Below are positions 7,319-14,381 of a stretch of DNA of 64,000 bases, in pieces. Position 1 is the first letter of the stretch. Each line of letters begins with the position of its first letter. The notes under the pieces were generated by a model. The model searched no databases, was not told the DNA's origin, and worked only from the letters and a program-made list of their open reading frames with translations. The stretch is from Prochlorococcus sp. AG-347-J20. GTDB taxonomy: Bacteria; Cyanobacteriota; Cyanobacteriia; PCC-6307; Cyanobiaceae. The stretch spans positions 1 through 64,000 of the forward strand of contig QCBW01000003.1 in assembly GCA_003281485.1 (NCBI GenBank), in the 5' to 3' direction. Position numbers and translations under genes: made by a program.

Positions 7319-7546
7319 ATGAGTAATTTAAATTTTGATAAAGATGGAGTTGATAGTTCTGGAGTCCACTGGCTTCAATATGCTGCATTTGTTATAACTG
7401 CATTCGGTATTTATTTTGGTTGGGCTTTTTTAAATGATGCTAATTTTCATCACTTTTCTGTAAAAATATTTAAGTTCTTAAATTGCAATGGATATAACCC
7501 TTTGAGTTATTGCATAATACGTTGGAAAGTAGATTTTTATCCTTAA
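7319..7546 (+). CDS. Small membrane protein coupled to the Hli gene
   Basis: The ATG follows the Hli stop codon with no gap, which argues for an operon. The first 45 residues look like a complete one-helix protein: an acidic start (NFDKDGVDSSGVHW), a helix (LQYAAFVITAFGIYFGWAFL) and a short DANFHH tail. The last 30 residues are Cys- and aromatic-rich, lack features, and overlap the convergent gene by 4 bases. They look like read-through past a lost stop codon. Function unknown, but the context suggests thylakoid membranes. Confidence 0.55.
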   Translation: MSNLNFDKDGVDSSGVHWLQYAAFVITAFGIYFGWAFLNDANFHHFSVKIFKFLNCNGYNPLSYCIIRWKVDFYP

Positions 7547-7791
7547 AAATAATTTCTAAAGATAGATGTTTTCTTCCATCCCTCCTCTAAAAGTTGTTTA
7601 TATTCTTTCCTTGCTTTCTCAAGGCTTTCCACTCTACTTCCCTTCATAACTGGTTTGCTACTTCTCTTATAAACACATCCATAACTAATCATCATTGCAT
7701 CTATAGAAGGAGAAGGTTTAGATACATCCTCAAATGGTTCAAATACTTTTATCCTACTCCTATCTTTATTTATGAGAGTAAATTTCTCCAT
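7543..7791 (-). CDS. DUF1651-like small protein
   Basis: The 82-residue protein has a beta-rich N-terminus (EKFTLINKDRSRIKVFEPF), a KPVMKGSRVES block and the C-terminal signature ARKEYKQLLEEGWKKT, the Ala-Arg/Leu/Gly-Trp ending I associate with DUF1651 of picocyanobacteria. A broken close relative is at 19234-19464; more distant relatives are at 13681-13938 and 30008-30277. Its start overlaps the stop of the upstream gene (TAATG), indicating translational coupling with 7791-8042. Function unknown. Confidence 0.6.
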   Translation of the reverse strand: MEKFTLINKDRSRIKVFEPFEDVSKPSPSIDAMMISYGCVYKRSSKPVMKGSRVESLEKARKEYKQLLEEGWKKTSIFRNYF

Positions 7792-8042
7792 TAATTACCT
7801 TTAGATAAGAGATAATTTAAAAAGATACCTCCAAAAACTAATAACCCTCCTATAGCTAAAAATATAAATAAATCAATTAATGATTTATCTTTATTTATTT
7901 GTAGAAAAGTTAAAGTAAAAGATATTGGAGGGAATAATAATATTGCTTTTGGAATAAGTGCCTTATTCCATTTCTTTATATCAGTATCTTTTTCGTTTAG
8001 TTCCTGATACATACTTACTAACTTTTCTCTCTCTTCTCCCAT
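7791..8042 (-). CDS. Two-helix membrane protein (83 aa)
   Basis: I chose the ATG at 8042, which overlaps the stop of a preceding tiny frame (TAATG), over a TTG six codons upstream. The N-terminal 30 residues are charged and helical (MGEEREKLVSMYQELNEKD), followed by two hydrophobic helices (about residues 33-48 and 57-78). The stop codon shares a base with the ATG of the DUF1651-like gene. The chain of TAATG overlaps implies one polycistronic message. The family is not recognised. Confidence 0.5.
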   Translation of the reverse strand: MGEEREKLVSMYQELNEKDTDIKKWNKALIPKAILLFPPISFTLTFLQINKDKSLIDLFIFLAIGGLLVFGGIFLNYLLSKGN

Positions 8043-8113
8043 TAAATAAGTAAAATGCAAACAATTGTTCCAATACTAAAAATTAAGCTCCACCCCTGCG
8101 AGTTAATAGTCAT
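8042..8113 (-). CDS. Very small hydrophobic peptide (23 aa) in an overlap chain
   Basis: The peptide (MTINSQGWSLIFSIGTIVCI and a short tail) is essentially one membrane helix. Its stop overlaps the next ATG as TAATG, the same junction used between the next two genes. That arrangement is the main argument that it is translated. It could act as a small membrane peptide or only as a leader that couples translation. Confidence 0.35.
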   Translation of the reverse strand: MTINSQGWSLIFSIGTIVCILLI

Positions 8114-8118
8114 TCAAC

Positions 8119-8187
8119 TTATTTATTTAATAATGCCAAATTAATCCATAATTCAACAGAGTAAAAAATAATCACTATCGACATCAT
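8119..8187 (-). CDS. Very small hydrophobic peptide (22 aa), doubtful
   Basis: The frame starts with two ATG codons and encodes a hydrophobic helix (MMSIVIIFYSVELWINLALL). It ends 5 bases before the 23-residue frame. Support is only its position at the head of the overlap chain and its membrane-helix composition, so chance is a real alternative. Confidence 0.2.
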   Translation of the reverse strand: MMSIVIIFYSVELWINLALLNK

Positions 8188-8340
8188 TACTGTAATTAGT
8201 ATACTTTTCGTTTAATTTAAAATCTGCTCATATCATTAAATTAAAAATTATCTAGGTTTTTAATCACCTTTTTATTAAAAAAATAGCGATTCAATAAATT
8301 CTAACCATAACAAGTCCAATGATCATTGCTTTTACCCCTT

Positions 8341-8487
8341 ATGAAGCTTTACTTTGTTGCATCGTTATTAATCCTAATTAATACTGTTTTCTTCATTGTA
8401 TTGATAGAGCTATTTATTATTAAGAGATACAGGATTATTTGTGCTGATTATTTGAGATTACTAGGACGCAGATTCGAATCCTTGTAG
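8341..8487 (+). CDS. One-helix protein whose frame runs into a tRNA remnant
   Basis: The first 32 residues form a hydrophobic helix (YFVASLLILINTVFFIVLIE) and a basic stop-transfer (IIKRYR), the same layout as 8570-8686. The remaining residues are encoded by the decayed tRNA-Pro copy at 8449-8496 and end at a TAG inside it. The C-terminus is therefore probably accidental, made when tRNA-derived DNA was placed downstream. Function unknown. Confidence 0.35.
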   Translation: MKLYFVASLLILINTVFFIVLIELFIIKRYRIICADYLRLLGRRFESL

Positions 8488-8496
8488 CCCTGACTC
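8449..8496 (+). repeat. Decayed tRNA-Pro 3' fragment (old attachment site)
   Basis: Compared with the intact tRNA, the pattern TTTGaGAttACTAGG then aCGCAGaTTCGAATCC (lower case marks differences) and a decayed acceptor CTTGTAGCCCTGA are recognisable, with one inserted base. The T-arm core CAG-TTCGAATCC is almost intact. It cannot form a tRNA. It is the third copy of this segment in the window. Confidence 0.6.
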
Positions 8497-8569
8497 TAAT
8501 AATCCATTCGTAGAATGATTTCCCAGCCTACCTTTTTATTGAGATTTGATATATTTTTATTTATTCCAT

Positions 8570-8686
8570 ATGCGTGCCTTTACTTATTTATTCGTAGTAA
8601 TCTTAATTATTCAATATGTCATCCCAGAAATAGTCTTTTTATTAGAAAAATTTAATTTAATAATTAAGAGAACATATAGATATTGA
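8570..8686 (+). CDS. One-helix membrane protein with basic tail (38 aa)
   Basis: The product has a hydrophobic helix (YLFVVILIIQYVIPEIVFLL) and a basic C-terminus (NLIIKRTYRY). It resembles 8341-8487 in plan and in the IIKR-Y tail, so the two may be diverged duplicates. It lies directly behind the decayed tRNA fragment and 43 bases before the next small gene. No functional clue. Confidence 0.45.
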   Translation: MRAFTYLFVVILIIQYVIPEIVFLLEKFNLIIKRTYRY

Positions 8687-8729
8687 AAAAGCTTCCTCAA
8701 ATTTAATTTGTTTGTTTCACAATATTTGT

Positions 8730-8876
8730 ATGACAGATCCTGTTCTCTATTTATCAATGATTTTAGGACTTGGAGGAGTGTATGTATTAATCTCCTCTTT
8801 CCACGATGATGATGATGGCGACGATGACGGAGAGAAATATATTTACAATATAAAATACTCTAATTTAGCAAGATAA
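8730..8876 (+). CDS. One-helix protein with Asp-rich tail (48 aa)
   Basis: The protein has an MTDPVLYLSMILGLGGVYV membrane helix, then SSFHDDDDGDDDGEK, an acidic patch that could bind divalent cations or pigment-complex partners, and a short C-terminal extension. I recall similar tiny proteins with an MTDP start and acidic tail in picocyanobacteria. The last 12 residues (IYNIKYSNLAR) may be an extension past a lost stop. Function unknown. Confidence 0.5.
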   Translation: MTDPVLYLSMILGLGGVYVLISSFHDDDDGDDDGEKYIYNIKYSNLAR

Positions 8877-8929
8877 TTATGAGTAATTAAATCCTAATAG
8901 GCTATTAATGGGAATAGAAAAAGTTTTAT

Positions 8930-9568
8930 TTAAAACAAACTCATTTGATCAGTTTGTTTTTTGTTAGATTCTTCTACTACCCATCCGCTTGGCGACCAAC
9001 CTACCATGAGGGATATTAAATCTTTTAATTCATCAGAATCTTTTACTTGTTCAGTCCATTGCTCCTCAAATCCATTTGGGACAACAACAGGCATACGATG
9101 ATGTAAAGGTTTAATTAAATCATTTGGTTTAGTTGTTAGAACGCAGCAACTCTCTATTTCAGCTCCATCGATTGAAGTCCACTTGCTCCAAATTCCTCCT
9201 AGCCAAAAAGTATCATAATTTTCTTTGCGAATACGAAATTTTTTTTCAAAAAAACCACTCGCCGGGATTAGACATCTTCTATGCTTCCAACTTTTACTAA
9301 ATAATTTTTTTTCTTCTACTGTTTCTGATCTTGCATTAAATGGTCTTATATTTTTTTTATTAAATGGATCTTTAGCCCAAGGAGAAATTAATCCCCAAGT
9401 CATAAAGGTAGTTTTTATTTTCCCTTCATTCTTAATCACTAAAACTGGATCAGTTGGTCTTATTAAATTTTGATTCTCGTACTTACTAGCAAGACCACTT
9501 GGGAAGTCTTTTTTTAAAAGTTTTGGTAACTTATCAAATTTAGTTTTCAGTTCAAATCTACCACACAT
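8930..9568 (-). CDS. yedK: YedK/HMCES-type abasic-site DNA-protein crosslink protein
   Basis: SRAP-domain proteins form a covalent thiazolidine crosslink between an N-terminal Cys and abasic sites in single-stranded DNA, shielding them from cleavage. All key residues are visible: Cys2 after the removed Met (MCGRFEL), the RPFNARSET block with the substrate Asn and Arg, the catalytic Glu in ASGFFEKKF, and the His in LHHRMPVVVP. At 212 residues it has the normal family length and looks intact. Neighbours are accessory, so it gives no operon clue; it may be an island-borne DNA-damage function. Confidence 0.92.
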   Translation of the reverse strand: MCGRFELKTKFDKLPKLLKKDFPSGLASKYENQNLIRPTDPVLVIKNEGKIKTTFMTWGLISPWAKDPFNKKNIRPFNARSETVEEKKLFSKSWKHRRCLIPASGFFEKKFRIRKENYDTFWLGGIWSKWTSIDGAEIESCCVLTTKPNDLIKPLHHRMPVVVPNGFEEQWTEQVKDSDELKDLISLMVGWSPSGWVVEESNKKQTDQMSLF

Positions 9569-9747
9569 TTTTTTTCAAATATTTTTATCAAAAACCCACT
9601 TTTAATAACAAGCTGATTTCTTTTTGATTTAGATAGGTTTAAATAAGATAATTATGTCATATATATTATCTGAGAGATAATTTATCAGGAAAAACTAAGT
9701 AGAAAAATGTTATGACTGAAACCTCAGCGTTGTAAAAGTCAATCTAT

Positions 9748-9812
9748 TGCTTTGGGATCACTTTTTCACAGGTTGAGATCTTATCGCCACAATCATTAAT
9801 ATCAGTAATTCT
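9748..9812 (+). repeat. Decayed tRNA-Pro 3' copy (old attachment site)
   Basis: This stretch aligns without gaps to 2667-2731 of the tRNA-Pro region, with 49 of 65 bases identical by eye, including TGCTTTGGGA at the left end and ATCA, CAGTAA and TCT beyond the tRNA end. Decayed CACGCAAA-like repeats follow at about 9844-9864, as they follow the copy at 3554. It is the fourth copy of the segment. Confidence 0.65.
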
Positions 9813-9924
9813 AAGAAAATATATAATTCTCACAAATTTGTTCTTCACGCATAACTCGCAAAAGAAAAATTACTAACCTTAAAAATGACTATATTATTAG
9901 GTTTAACAAAAACTTTTAATTTCA

Positions 9925-10269
9925 ATGATTAACTCATACAAAACTTTTTGGGCCAAAGCTTTTGACTTTAAGGGGCGTAGTACTAGAAGTGAATATTGGT
10001 GGGCTTATTTGGCAAATACTATTATTTATATTTTACTATCTATTTTCGTTGATATTTCATCTACCATAGATTATTTCTTAGAATTATTATTTACTACTAT
10101 TTTTATTCTTTACGCTTTAGGTCAATTTATTCCAAGTATCTCAATTTGCATTCGCAGAGTGAGAGACATGGGGAAGGGTTGGCAATGGATATTTATAAAT
10201 TTAATCCCTTTTGTCGGAAGTATTTGGTATCTCGTTCTCCTCTGTCAACCATCTTTACCAAATGGTTGA
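9925..10269 (+). CDS. DUF805 family membrane protein
   Basis: The 114-residue protein starts with the family opening (KTFWAKAFDFKGRSTRSEYW), has hydrophobic helices near residues 24-40 and 49-66, and contains the signature CIRRVRDMGKGWQW followed by NLIPFVGSIWYLVLLCQPS. DUF805 proteins are small inner-membrane proteins of unknown function. The gene lies between two parts of a repeated island flank (see 3676-3765 and 10306-10398), so it appears to have been inserted, or retained, inside older mobile DNA. The typical motifs are intact. Confidence 0.88.
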   Translation: MINSYKTFWAKAFDFKGRSTRSEYWWAYLANTIIYILLSIFVDISSTIDYFLELLFTTIFILYALGQFIPSISICIRRVRDMGKGWQWIFINLIPFVGSIWYLVLLCQPSLPNG

Positions 10270-10305
10270 ACATACGAGTCGGTTGTATACTTAACCAAAA
10301 AAACT

Positions 10306-10398
10306 TAAGTAAAACTTATTTTCTCCAGAATAGTTGGTATGAATTCAGAAGGTAGTTTGGTATTTGTTTCTGCTGGACTTATGTCGTAACAATCAGCT
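10306..10398 (+). repeat. Second, diverged copy of the 3676-3765 flank
   Basis: TTATTTTCTC, GGTATTTGTTTCTGC and GGACTTATGTCGTAAC line up in order and spacing with TTATTTTCTC, GGTATTTGGTTCTGC and CGACTTATGGTGTAAC at 3676-3765. It carries no gene of its own. Confidence 0.5.
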
Positions 10399-10649
10399 TA
10401 ATTTTGTCGTCCTTTTTATTAATTAGTCCCTAAACCGCATTATTAATTTAACAACAATAATAGGATAATAGTAAGTATATATATTGGACGTCTTACGAAA
10501 CTCATTACTCCTTTCACAATCCTCAATTAAAACTTCCAAGGAATGGATTTAATTAGAGAAACAACGAATAAAAGAAGATTAGCTACTGAAAAATTGCATG
10601 AAGATTATTGAAAATGTACAAAAATCACCAATTTTCTTATTAGTACTTA

Positions 10650-10763
10650 ATGGAATTTTCAAAGGAGCTTTGACAAAATCAACCAAATATAGTTATTGGG
10701 GTAGGTTTAGCAGTATTAGTATTGCTGGGAATTTATATAAAATTACTCGATATGTATAAGTAG
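10650..10763 (+). pseudogene. Nonsense-mutated copy of the 37-aa one-helix protein
   Basis: Codon for codon this aligns without gaps to the gene at 5210-5323: MEFSKEL, a TGA stop, then QNQPNIVIGVGLAVLVLLG and a short tail ending in KLLDMYK. The TGA sits exactly where the functional copy has TGG (Trp8), so one G-to-A change explains the break. The helix after the stop is well preserved, so the mutation is recent or the downstream part is still used from another start. Confidence 0.65.
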
Positions 10764-10771
10764 TAATAGTT

Positions 10772-11074
10772 TTATCCAATACTTTTGATTTTTAAAATTT
10801 CATCCCTTGTTTTAATTTTTTTTTGATTTAATTTTCTACTATTATCTCTAATTTCAAATTTTGAATTAAATGTTTCTGTAAGACCAAGTATTGAGAAAAA
10901 AACTATTACAACGCCAAAAAAAGATGAGATTATTCGTGCAAATTTTTTGCCAAAAAGATTTACCATTCGCCTCTGTTTATAGTTATTCCAGTACCAATCC
11001 CAATCATTTTGACTAGCAAATAATATTAATATCCCCATGGCTAAAGCTAAAAAAAGTAAAAAAAACCAAGTCAT
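10772..11074 (-). CDS. Two-helix membrane protein (100 aa)
   Basis: The protein has an N-terminal helix (TWFFLLFLALAMGILILFA), a tryptophan-rich linker (SQNDWDWYWNNYKQRR), a second helix (about residues 48-66, ISSFFGVVIVFFSILGL) and a charged tail rich in Lys and Arg. The layout suggests a hairpin in the membrane with the basic loop inside. It looks intact, but I cannot name a family. It converges with the nonsense-mutated one-helix gene. Confidence 0.5.
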   Translation of the reverse strand: MTWFFLLFLALAMGILILFASQNDWDWYWNNYKQRRMVNLFGKKFARIISSFFGVVIVFFSILGLTETFNSKFEIRDNSRKLNQKKIKTRDEILKIKSIG

Positions 11075-11629
11075 AAAAAAAAGAGAGTTTTATCCCCTTA
11101 TCTTAGATCAACTGTCAATTAATATAAAATTTTATATTTAATCCACTACTTTCCCTCCATATTCATTCGCTATTACATCTAAACACCTAAAAATATCCTT
11201 GTTTTTTAGTAGATCTTAAATGCACCAAATTCTGCACAATAAATAATATGTTTATTCAGAAGTAAGGTGTATAAGGAACTTCTGTTTTCATTGAGTCGCC
11301 ATAATAACTTTCGGCAGACTTTACTAATATCCAATAGATAAAGTTAAGGCATGAATTTTCCATTAGAGTATTTATTGCTTTCCTAATTCAAATCATAATT
11401 TCGAATTAAAACAACGTAAGAAATACTTATTGAAGCTTCCCAAGCATAATCGTAATCATCATGGATATCTTTTCACCATAACCTAGCGAGTTTTCCTAGT
11501 AGAGTTTTACTTCCTAACCTTTTGCTCTTCTGGGGCAAAGGAAGTCATATATTAGAATTTTTTGTTTATAAAATTAGGCCCAAATTGCATGCAAACATAA
11601 TTTCATTAACCTCATAAAGGTGATTTTGA
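11075..11629 (-). other. 555-bp gap with probable decayed coding sequence
   Basis: No intact gene is visible. On the minus strand, short sensible fragments appear in changing frames (HDDYDYAWEASISISYVVL, AESYYGDSMKTEVPYTPYF, then IFLGVCLDVIANEYGGK), each cut by stops. This looks like a gene broken by several frameshifts, but the family is not recognisable and chance cannot be excluded. Confidence 0.3.
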
Positions 11630-12352
11630 TTAATCAAATGTTTTTGAAGAGTCATCGAGTAATCCATTTAATTTTGATAGTTCTTCTTTTGTGAACTCTC
11701 GATATTTTCCTGTTGGCACATCTAATTTTATATTCATAATTCTTACACGTTTTAATGATTTTACTCTATATCCTAAAGACTCACACATTCTCCTTATCTG
11801 ACGATTAAGTCCTTGAGTAAGTATTATTTTGAATTTTTTTGCCCCTAATTGTTTTACAAAACAACTCTTAGTTATGGTGTCTAATATTTCAACTCCATTA
11901 CTCATTCTTTTAATAAAGTCTTTATTAATTTGACGATTTACTACTACGATATATTCTTTTTCGTGATTATTTTTTGCCCTTAAAATTTTATTTACGATAT
12001 CTCCATCGTTTGTTAAAAAAATTAATCCCTCACTAGGCTTATCCAATCTTCCTATAGGAAAAATTCTTGTAGGAAATTTAATGTATTCTATTATGTTATT
12101 GGGTTCACGTCTTTTATCTGTAGTACAGACAACTCCTACAGGTTTGTTAAAAGCTAAGTAAATATTTTTTTGTTTAGTCGACTTCTCTATTCTTTTACCC
12201 TCAACTTTTACTTGATCACCTTCCTTTACCTTGGTACCCATTTCTGGAATTTGATCGTTAATGGTTACTTTTCCTTCTTCAATTAGTTTATCTGCTGCTC
12301 TTCTAGAGCAGTAACCTACTTCACTTAAATATTTATTTATTCTGCTAGCCAT
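11630..12352 (-). CDS. rluF: RluF-like 23S rRNA pseudouridine synthase
   Basis: RsuA/RluB/E/F-type enzymes isomerise uridine to pseudouridine in rRNA. The 240-residue protein has an N-terminal S4 RNA-binding domain (RINKYLSEVGYCSRRAADK), then the catalytic block FPIGRLDKPSEGLIFLTNDG with the catalytic Asp near residue 103. HEKEYIVVV and QGLNRQIRRMCESLGYRVK follow, a combination I associate with the RluF branch. It sits among accessory genes and resembles proteobacterial forms more than expected, suggesting acquisition. Catalytic residues are intact; the target site is inferred. Confidence 0.85.
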   Translation of the reverse strand: MASRINKYLSEVGYCSRRAADKLIEEGKVTINDQIPEMGTKVKEGDQVKVEGKRIEKSTKQKNIYLAFNKPVGVVCTTDKRREPNNIIEYIKFPTRIFPIGRLDKPSEGLIFLTNDGDIVNKILRAKNNHEKEYIVVVNRQINKDFIKRMSNGVEILDTITKSCFVKQLGAKKFKIILTQGLNRQIRRMCESLGYRVKSLKRVRIMNIKLDVPTGKYREFTKEELSKLNGLLDDSSKTFD

Positions 12353-12813
12353 CTTTTCAAAGTAAACTTTTTATTTATCCTAAATTTAATCAGCTTCGCA
12401 AAATAAATAACATTAGTTGAGCAATCATAATTTAATATGTTTAATTTAATAGTTTTAAAAAGGCAAATAATCAAAAAAATCCTTAATTTTATTTGAATTT
12501 TAAACAATTATCTAATAAAAGAAACTTCTCTCAAAATTTTTTTTTTTAATTTCAGTACTTGGAAGATTTTACTTTTAATATCTTATTTAAATGATTATGA
12601 TTAATATTTTTTTCAGGAAAAAATAATTATAAATTTTAAAAAAATATTTTAATTAGCTATTTGATTAATTGCAGGTTTCAATTCCATCACCGCGAATTTA
12701 ATAATCCATATATAGAAAGTTTTGTTAATCAGCCTTTTATAGATTAAAAATTATCCATTAATAAATTAAAAATAAATTAAGAAAACTATTGAAACTAGAT
12801 CATGTATTTGGAA
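12353..12813. other. 461-bp AT-rich gap, nothing seen
   Basis: Long A and T runs and no open frame of useful length on either strand. I see no hairpin with a T-run and no repeat shared with other parts of the window. Confidence 0.4.
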
Positions 12814-13122
12814 TTAGCTCCTCCTTACCCAATCGGGAGATCCCCTAAACCAATCAGCAATATCATCATGCTTTGGATCAAAATGATTTTCAGTTTCTAA
12901 GCCATCAAGCCCAAGAGATTGGATCAGTCCATTTATTCCGTCTAAATTTTGTTTCCCATACCTCCTCAAGCTATTTGCTTTCTTAAGCCATGTCCATATA
13001 GTTGAATTATGTTTAGCAAACTTTTCAACATAAATTCTTTCCTCCAATGAAACTTTTTCATTAACAGAAATCCTCTTAACAATATCTTTGATTTTTAAGC
13101 GTGTCTTGTTTGTTAGGAACAT
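12814..13122 (-). CDS. Conserved picocyanobacterial protein (102 aa)
   Basis: This soluble, largely helical protein has a basic N-terminal half (KTRLKIKDIVKRIS and WTWLKKANSLRRYGK) and a distinctive C-terminus (NGLIQSLGLDGLE, then FDPKHDDIADWFRGSPDWV). I recall this C-terminal pattern from marine Prochlorococcus and Synechococcus proteins of unknown function. There is no membrane segment or signal peptide. It stands alone, with long AT-rich gaps on both sides. Confidence 0.65.
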   Translation of the reverse strand: MFLTNKTRLKIKDIVKRISVNEKVSLEERIYVEKFAKHNSTIWTWLKKANSLRRYGKQNLDGINGLIQSLGLDGLETENHFDPKHDDIADWFRGSPDWVRRS

Positions 13123-13497
13123 ATTTATAAAATAAGTTAATGTTTTATAGAAGTTTTTTTTATAAATGTCTTGTCAATCTTCATTCCAAGAAAAAGTATG
13201 ATTTAGAAGGTTTTCAACGACAAAAATTTTCATTTAGAAATACTTAAACTTATTTGGTAAAAATGAATACTTATAGAAATATGAATAACTTATCTATAAA
13301 GGAATGAATCATAAGATTCTCTTACAAATTTAATATTTTATTTGTAAAAAATACTCTAAAAATATCATTATTAATTTTCAACATAAAATAAGGAGAATAT
13401 ATATCTTTATTTATGGCTTATTTTTTTATTAACCCTTTAGAGATTTTTTATATTCATTAGTAAAATTGATTATTTTAGGAATAATTATTAAAATAAA
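13123..13497. other. 375-bp AT-rich gap, nothing seen
   Basis: There is no convincing reading frame. The sequence is close to random A/T with short oligo-T runs, and probably holds the promoters of the flanking divergent genes. Confidence 0.35.
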
Positions 13498-13641
13498 ATG
13501 GGCGTTATTCTTTTTGAAAGACGTGCATGCTTGATTACATCCCTTACCGGAGAAGGGACTGCAATATTCGATCTATCTAGTTATTCTAATGCAGACCAGA
13601 AGCAACAAAAAAACAATCAATTTATTAAATATTTAAATTAA
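13498..13641 (+). CDS. Small soluble protein (47 aa)
   Basis: A 48-codon frame with an ATG start encodes MGVILFERRACLITSLTGEG, a short DLSSYSNADQKQQKNN polar segment and a hydrophilic tail. The first half could form a beta hairpin. The G+C content of the first half is above its surroundings, which favours a coding origin. The next gene starts 39 bases later on the same strand. No family recognised. Confidence 0.4.
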   Translation: MGVILFERRACLITSLTGEGTAIFDLSSYSNADQKQQKNNQFIKYLN

Positions 13642-13680
13642 TAAAAAAGATGACGTGCTTACTACTTGCAAACTTGAATA

Positions 13681-13938
13681 ATGGATAAATCTTATTGGTT
13701 AATTAATTTAAATAGATCAGAAGTTAAAAGATTCGTCAAAAATAATAAGAGTATTAATGGGGTTTTTGAGTATGTTTTTATTGATTCTGGAAAGATTATT
13801 GGGGTTCCTTGGGAAAGTCCACCAGTCATGACAACAACAGTTTCTGTAGAAATAGATTTAGCGAGAGAAATTTATGAAAGATTACTTTCACAGGGCTGGA
13901 AAAAAACTGAAGAAGTTTGGCAAAAAAATGACTTTTAG
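13681..13938 (+). CDS. DUF1651-type small protein
   Basis: The 85-residue product has an N-terminal YWLINLNRSEVKRFVKN (compare KFTLINKDRSRIKVF of 7543-7791), a beta-rich middle with IDSGKIIGVPWESPPVM, and the family-like ending AREIYERLLSQGWKKTEEVW with the conserved Ala-Arg, Leu and Gly-Trp. It is soluble. It lies at the edge of the EF-hand/sigma operon, but on the opposite strand. The function of DUF1651 is unknown. Confidence 0.6.
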   Translation: MDKSYWLINLNRSEVKRFVKNNKSINGVFEYVFIDSGKIIGVPWESPPVMTTTVSVEIDLAREIYERLLSQGWKKTEEVWQKNDF

Positions 13939-14117
13939 GGTACGACATCCCTAAACCTTAAATTCACCACAAATATCCAATAACCTTTCCGAACATTTCA
14001 AATAAAAGAATAACTTTGCAAAGATATGCTTATTAATAAAAGTATTTTAAAAATGAGATTACAACATATTAAAGCAATTTAAAAGATAAGTAATGGACAA
14101 ATTTCTTAAAACATTAA

Positions 14118-14381
14118 CTACAGATCCTCAATAATCCTATAAGTTACGTAATCATTTATTTCATTGACATCAACAAAATTTCTTGATGTCACAATTGGAT
14201 TAATAAAGACGAAAGAAATAATTAATGACGCAAAAGTCAATCTATACGCCTTTGGCTTTAATATCAAATACTTCAGACTTTGGAAAACATACCTAGAATT
14301 AACTAGTTTAACTTCTTCTTGCTCATAAGAAAGGGCATTTTCAATCATTTGATTAAGCCTTTCCTTTTTTAATTTAGACAT
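14118..14381 (-). CDS. Single-pass membrane protein, candidate anti-sigma factor
   Basis: The 87-residue protein begins 8 bases before the end of the sigma-factor gene, so translation is coupled. About 50 N-terminal residues are charged and helical (KKERLNQMIENALSYEQEE) and presumably cytoplasmic. One membrane helix (about residues 49-63) and a short acidic outer tail follow. That topology and position fit a small anti-sigma factor. It has no cysteine, so the zinc anti-sigma motif is absent. The role is inferred from context only. Confidence 0.6.
   Translation of the reverse strand: MSKLKKERLNQMIENALSYEQEEVKLVNSRYVFQSLKYLILKPKAYRLTFASLIISFVFINPIVTSRNFVDVNEINDYVTYRIIEDL

Noticed and set aside
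9225-9473. Open frame on the plus strand inside the YedK-type gene
   Set aside because: It is antisense to conserved SRAP motifs; the low-complexity hydrophobic translation is a shadow of the real gene.
2733-12813. Search for a tyrosine or serine recombinase to explain the tRNA-Pro repeats
   Set aside because: No protein in this region shows the Arg-His-Arg-Tyr order or a resolvase motif, so no integrase is annotated although the repeats imply one.
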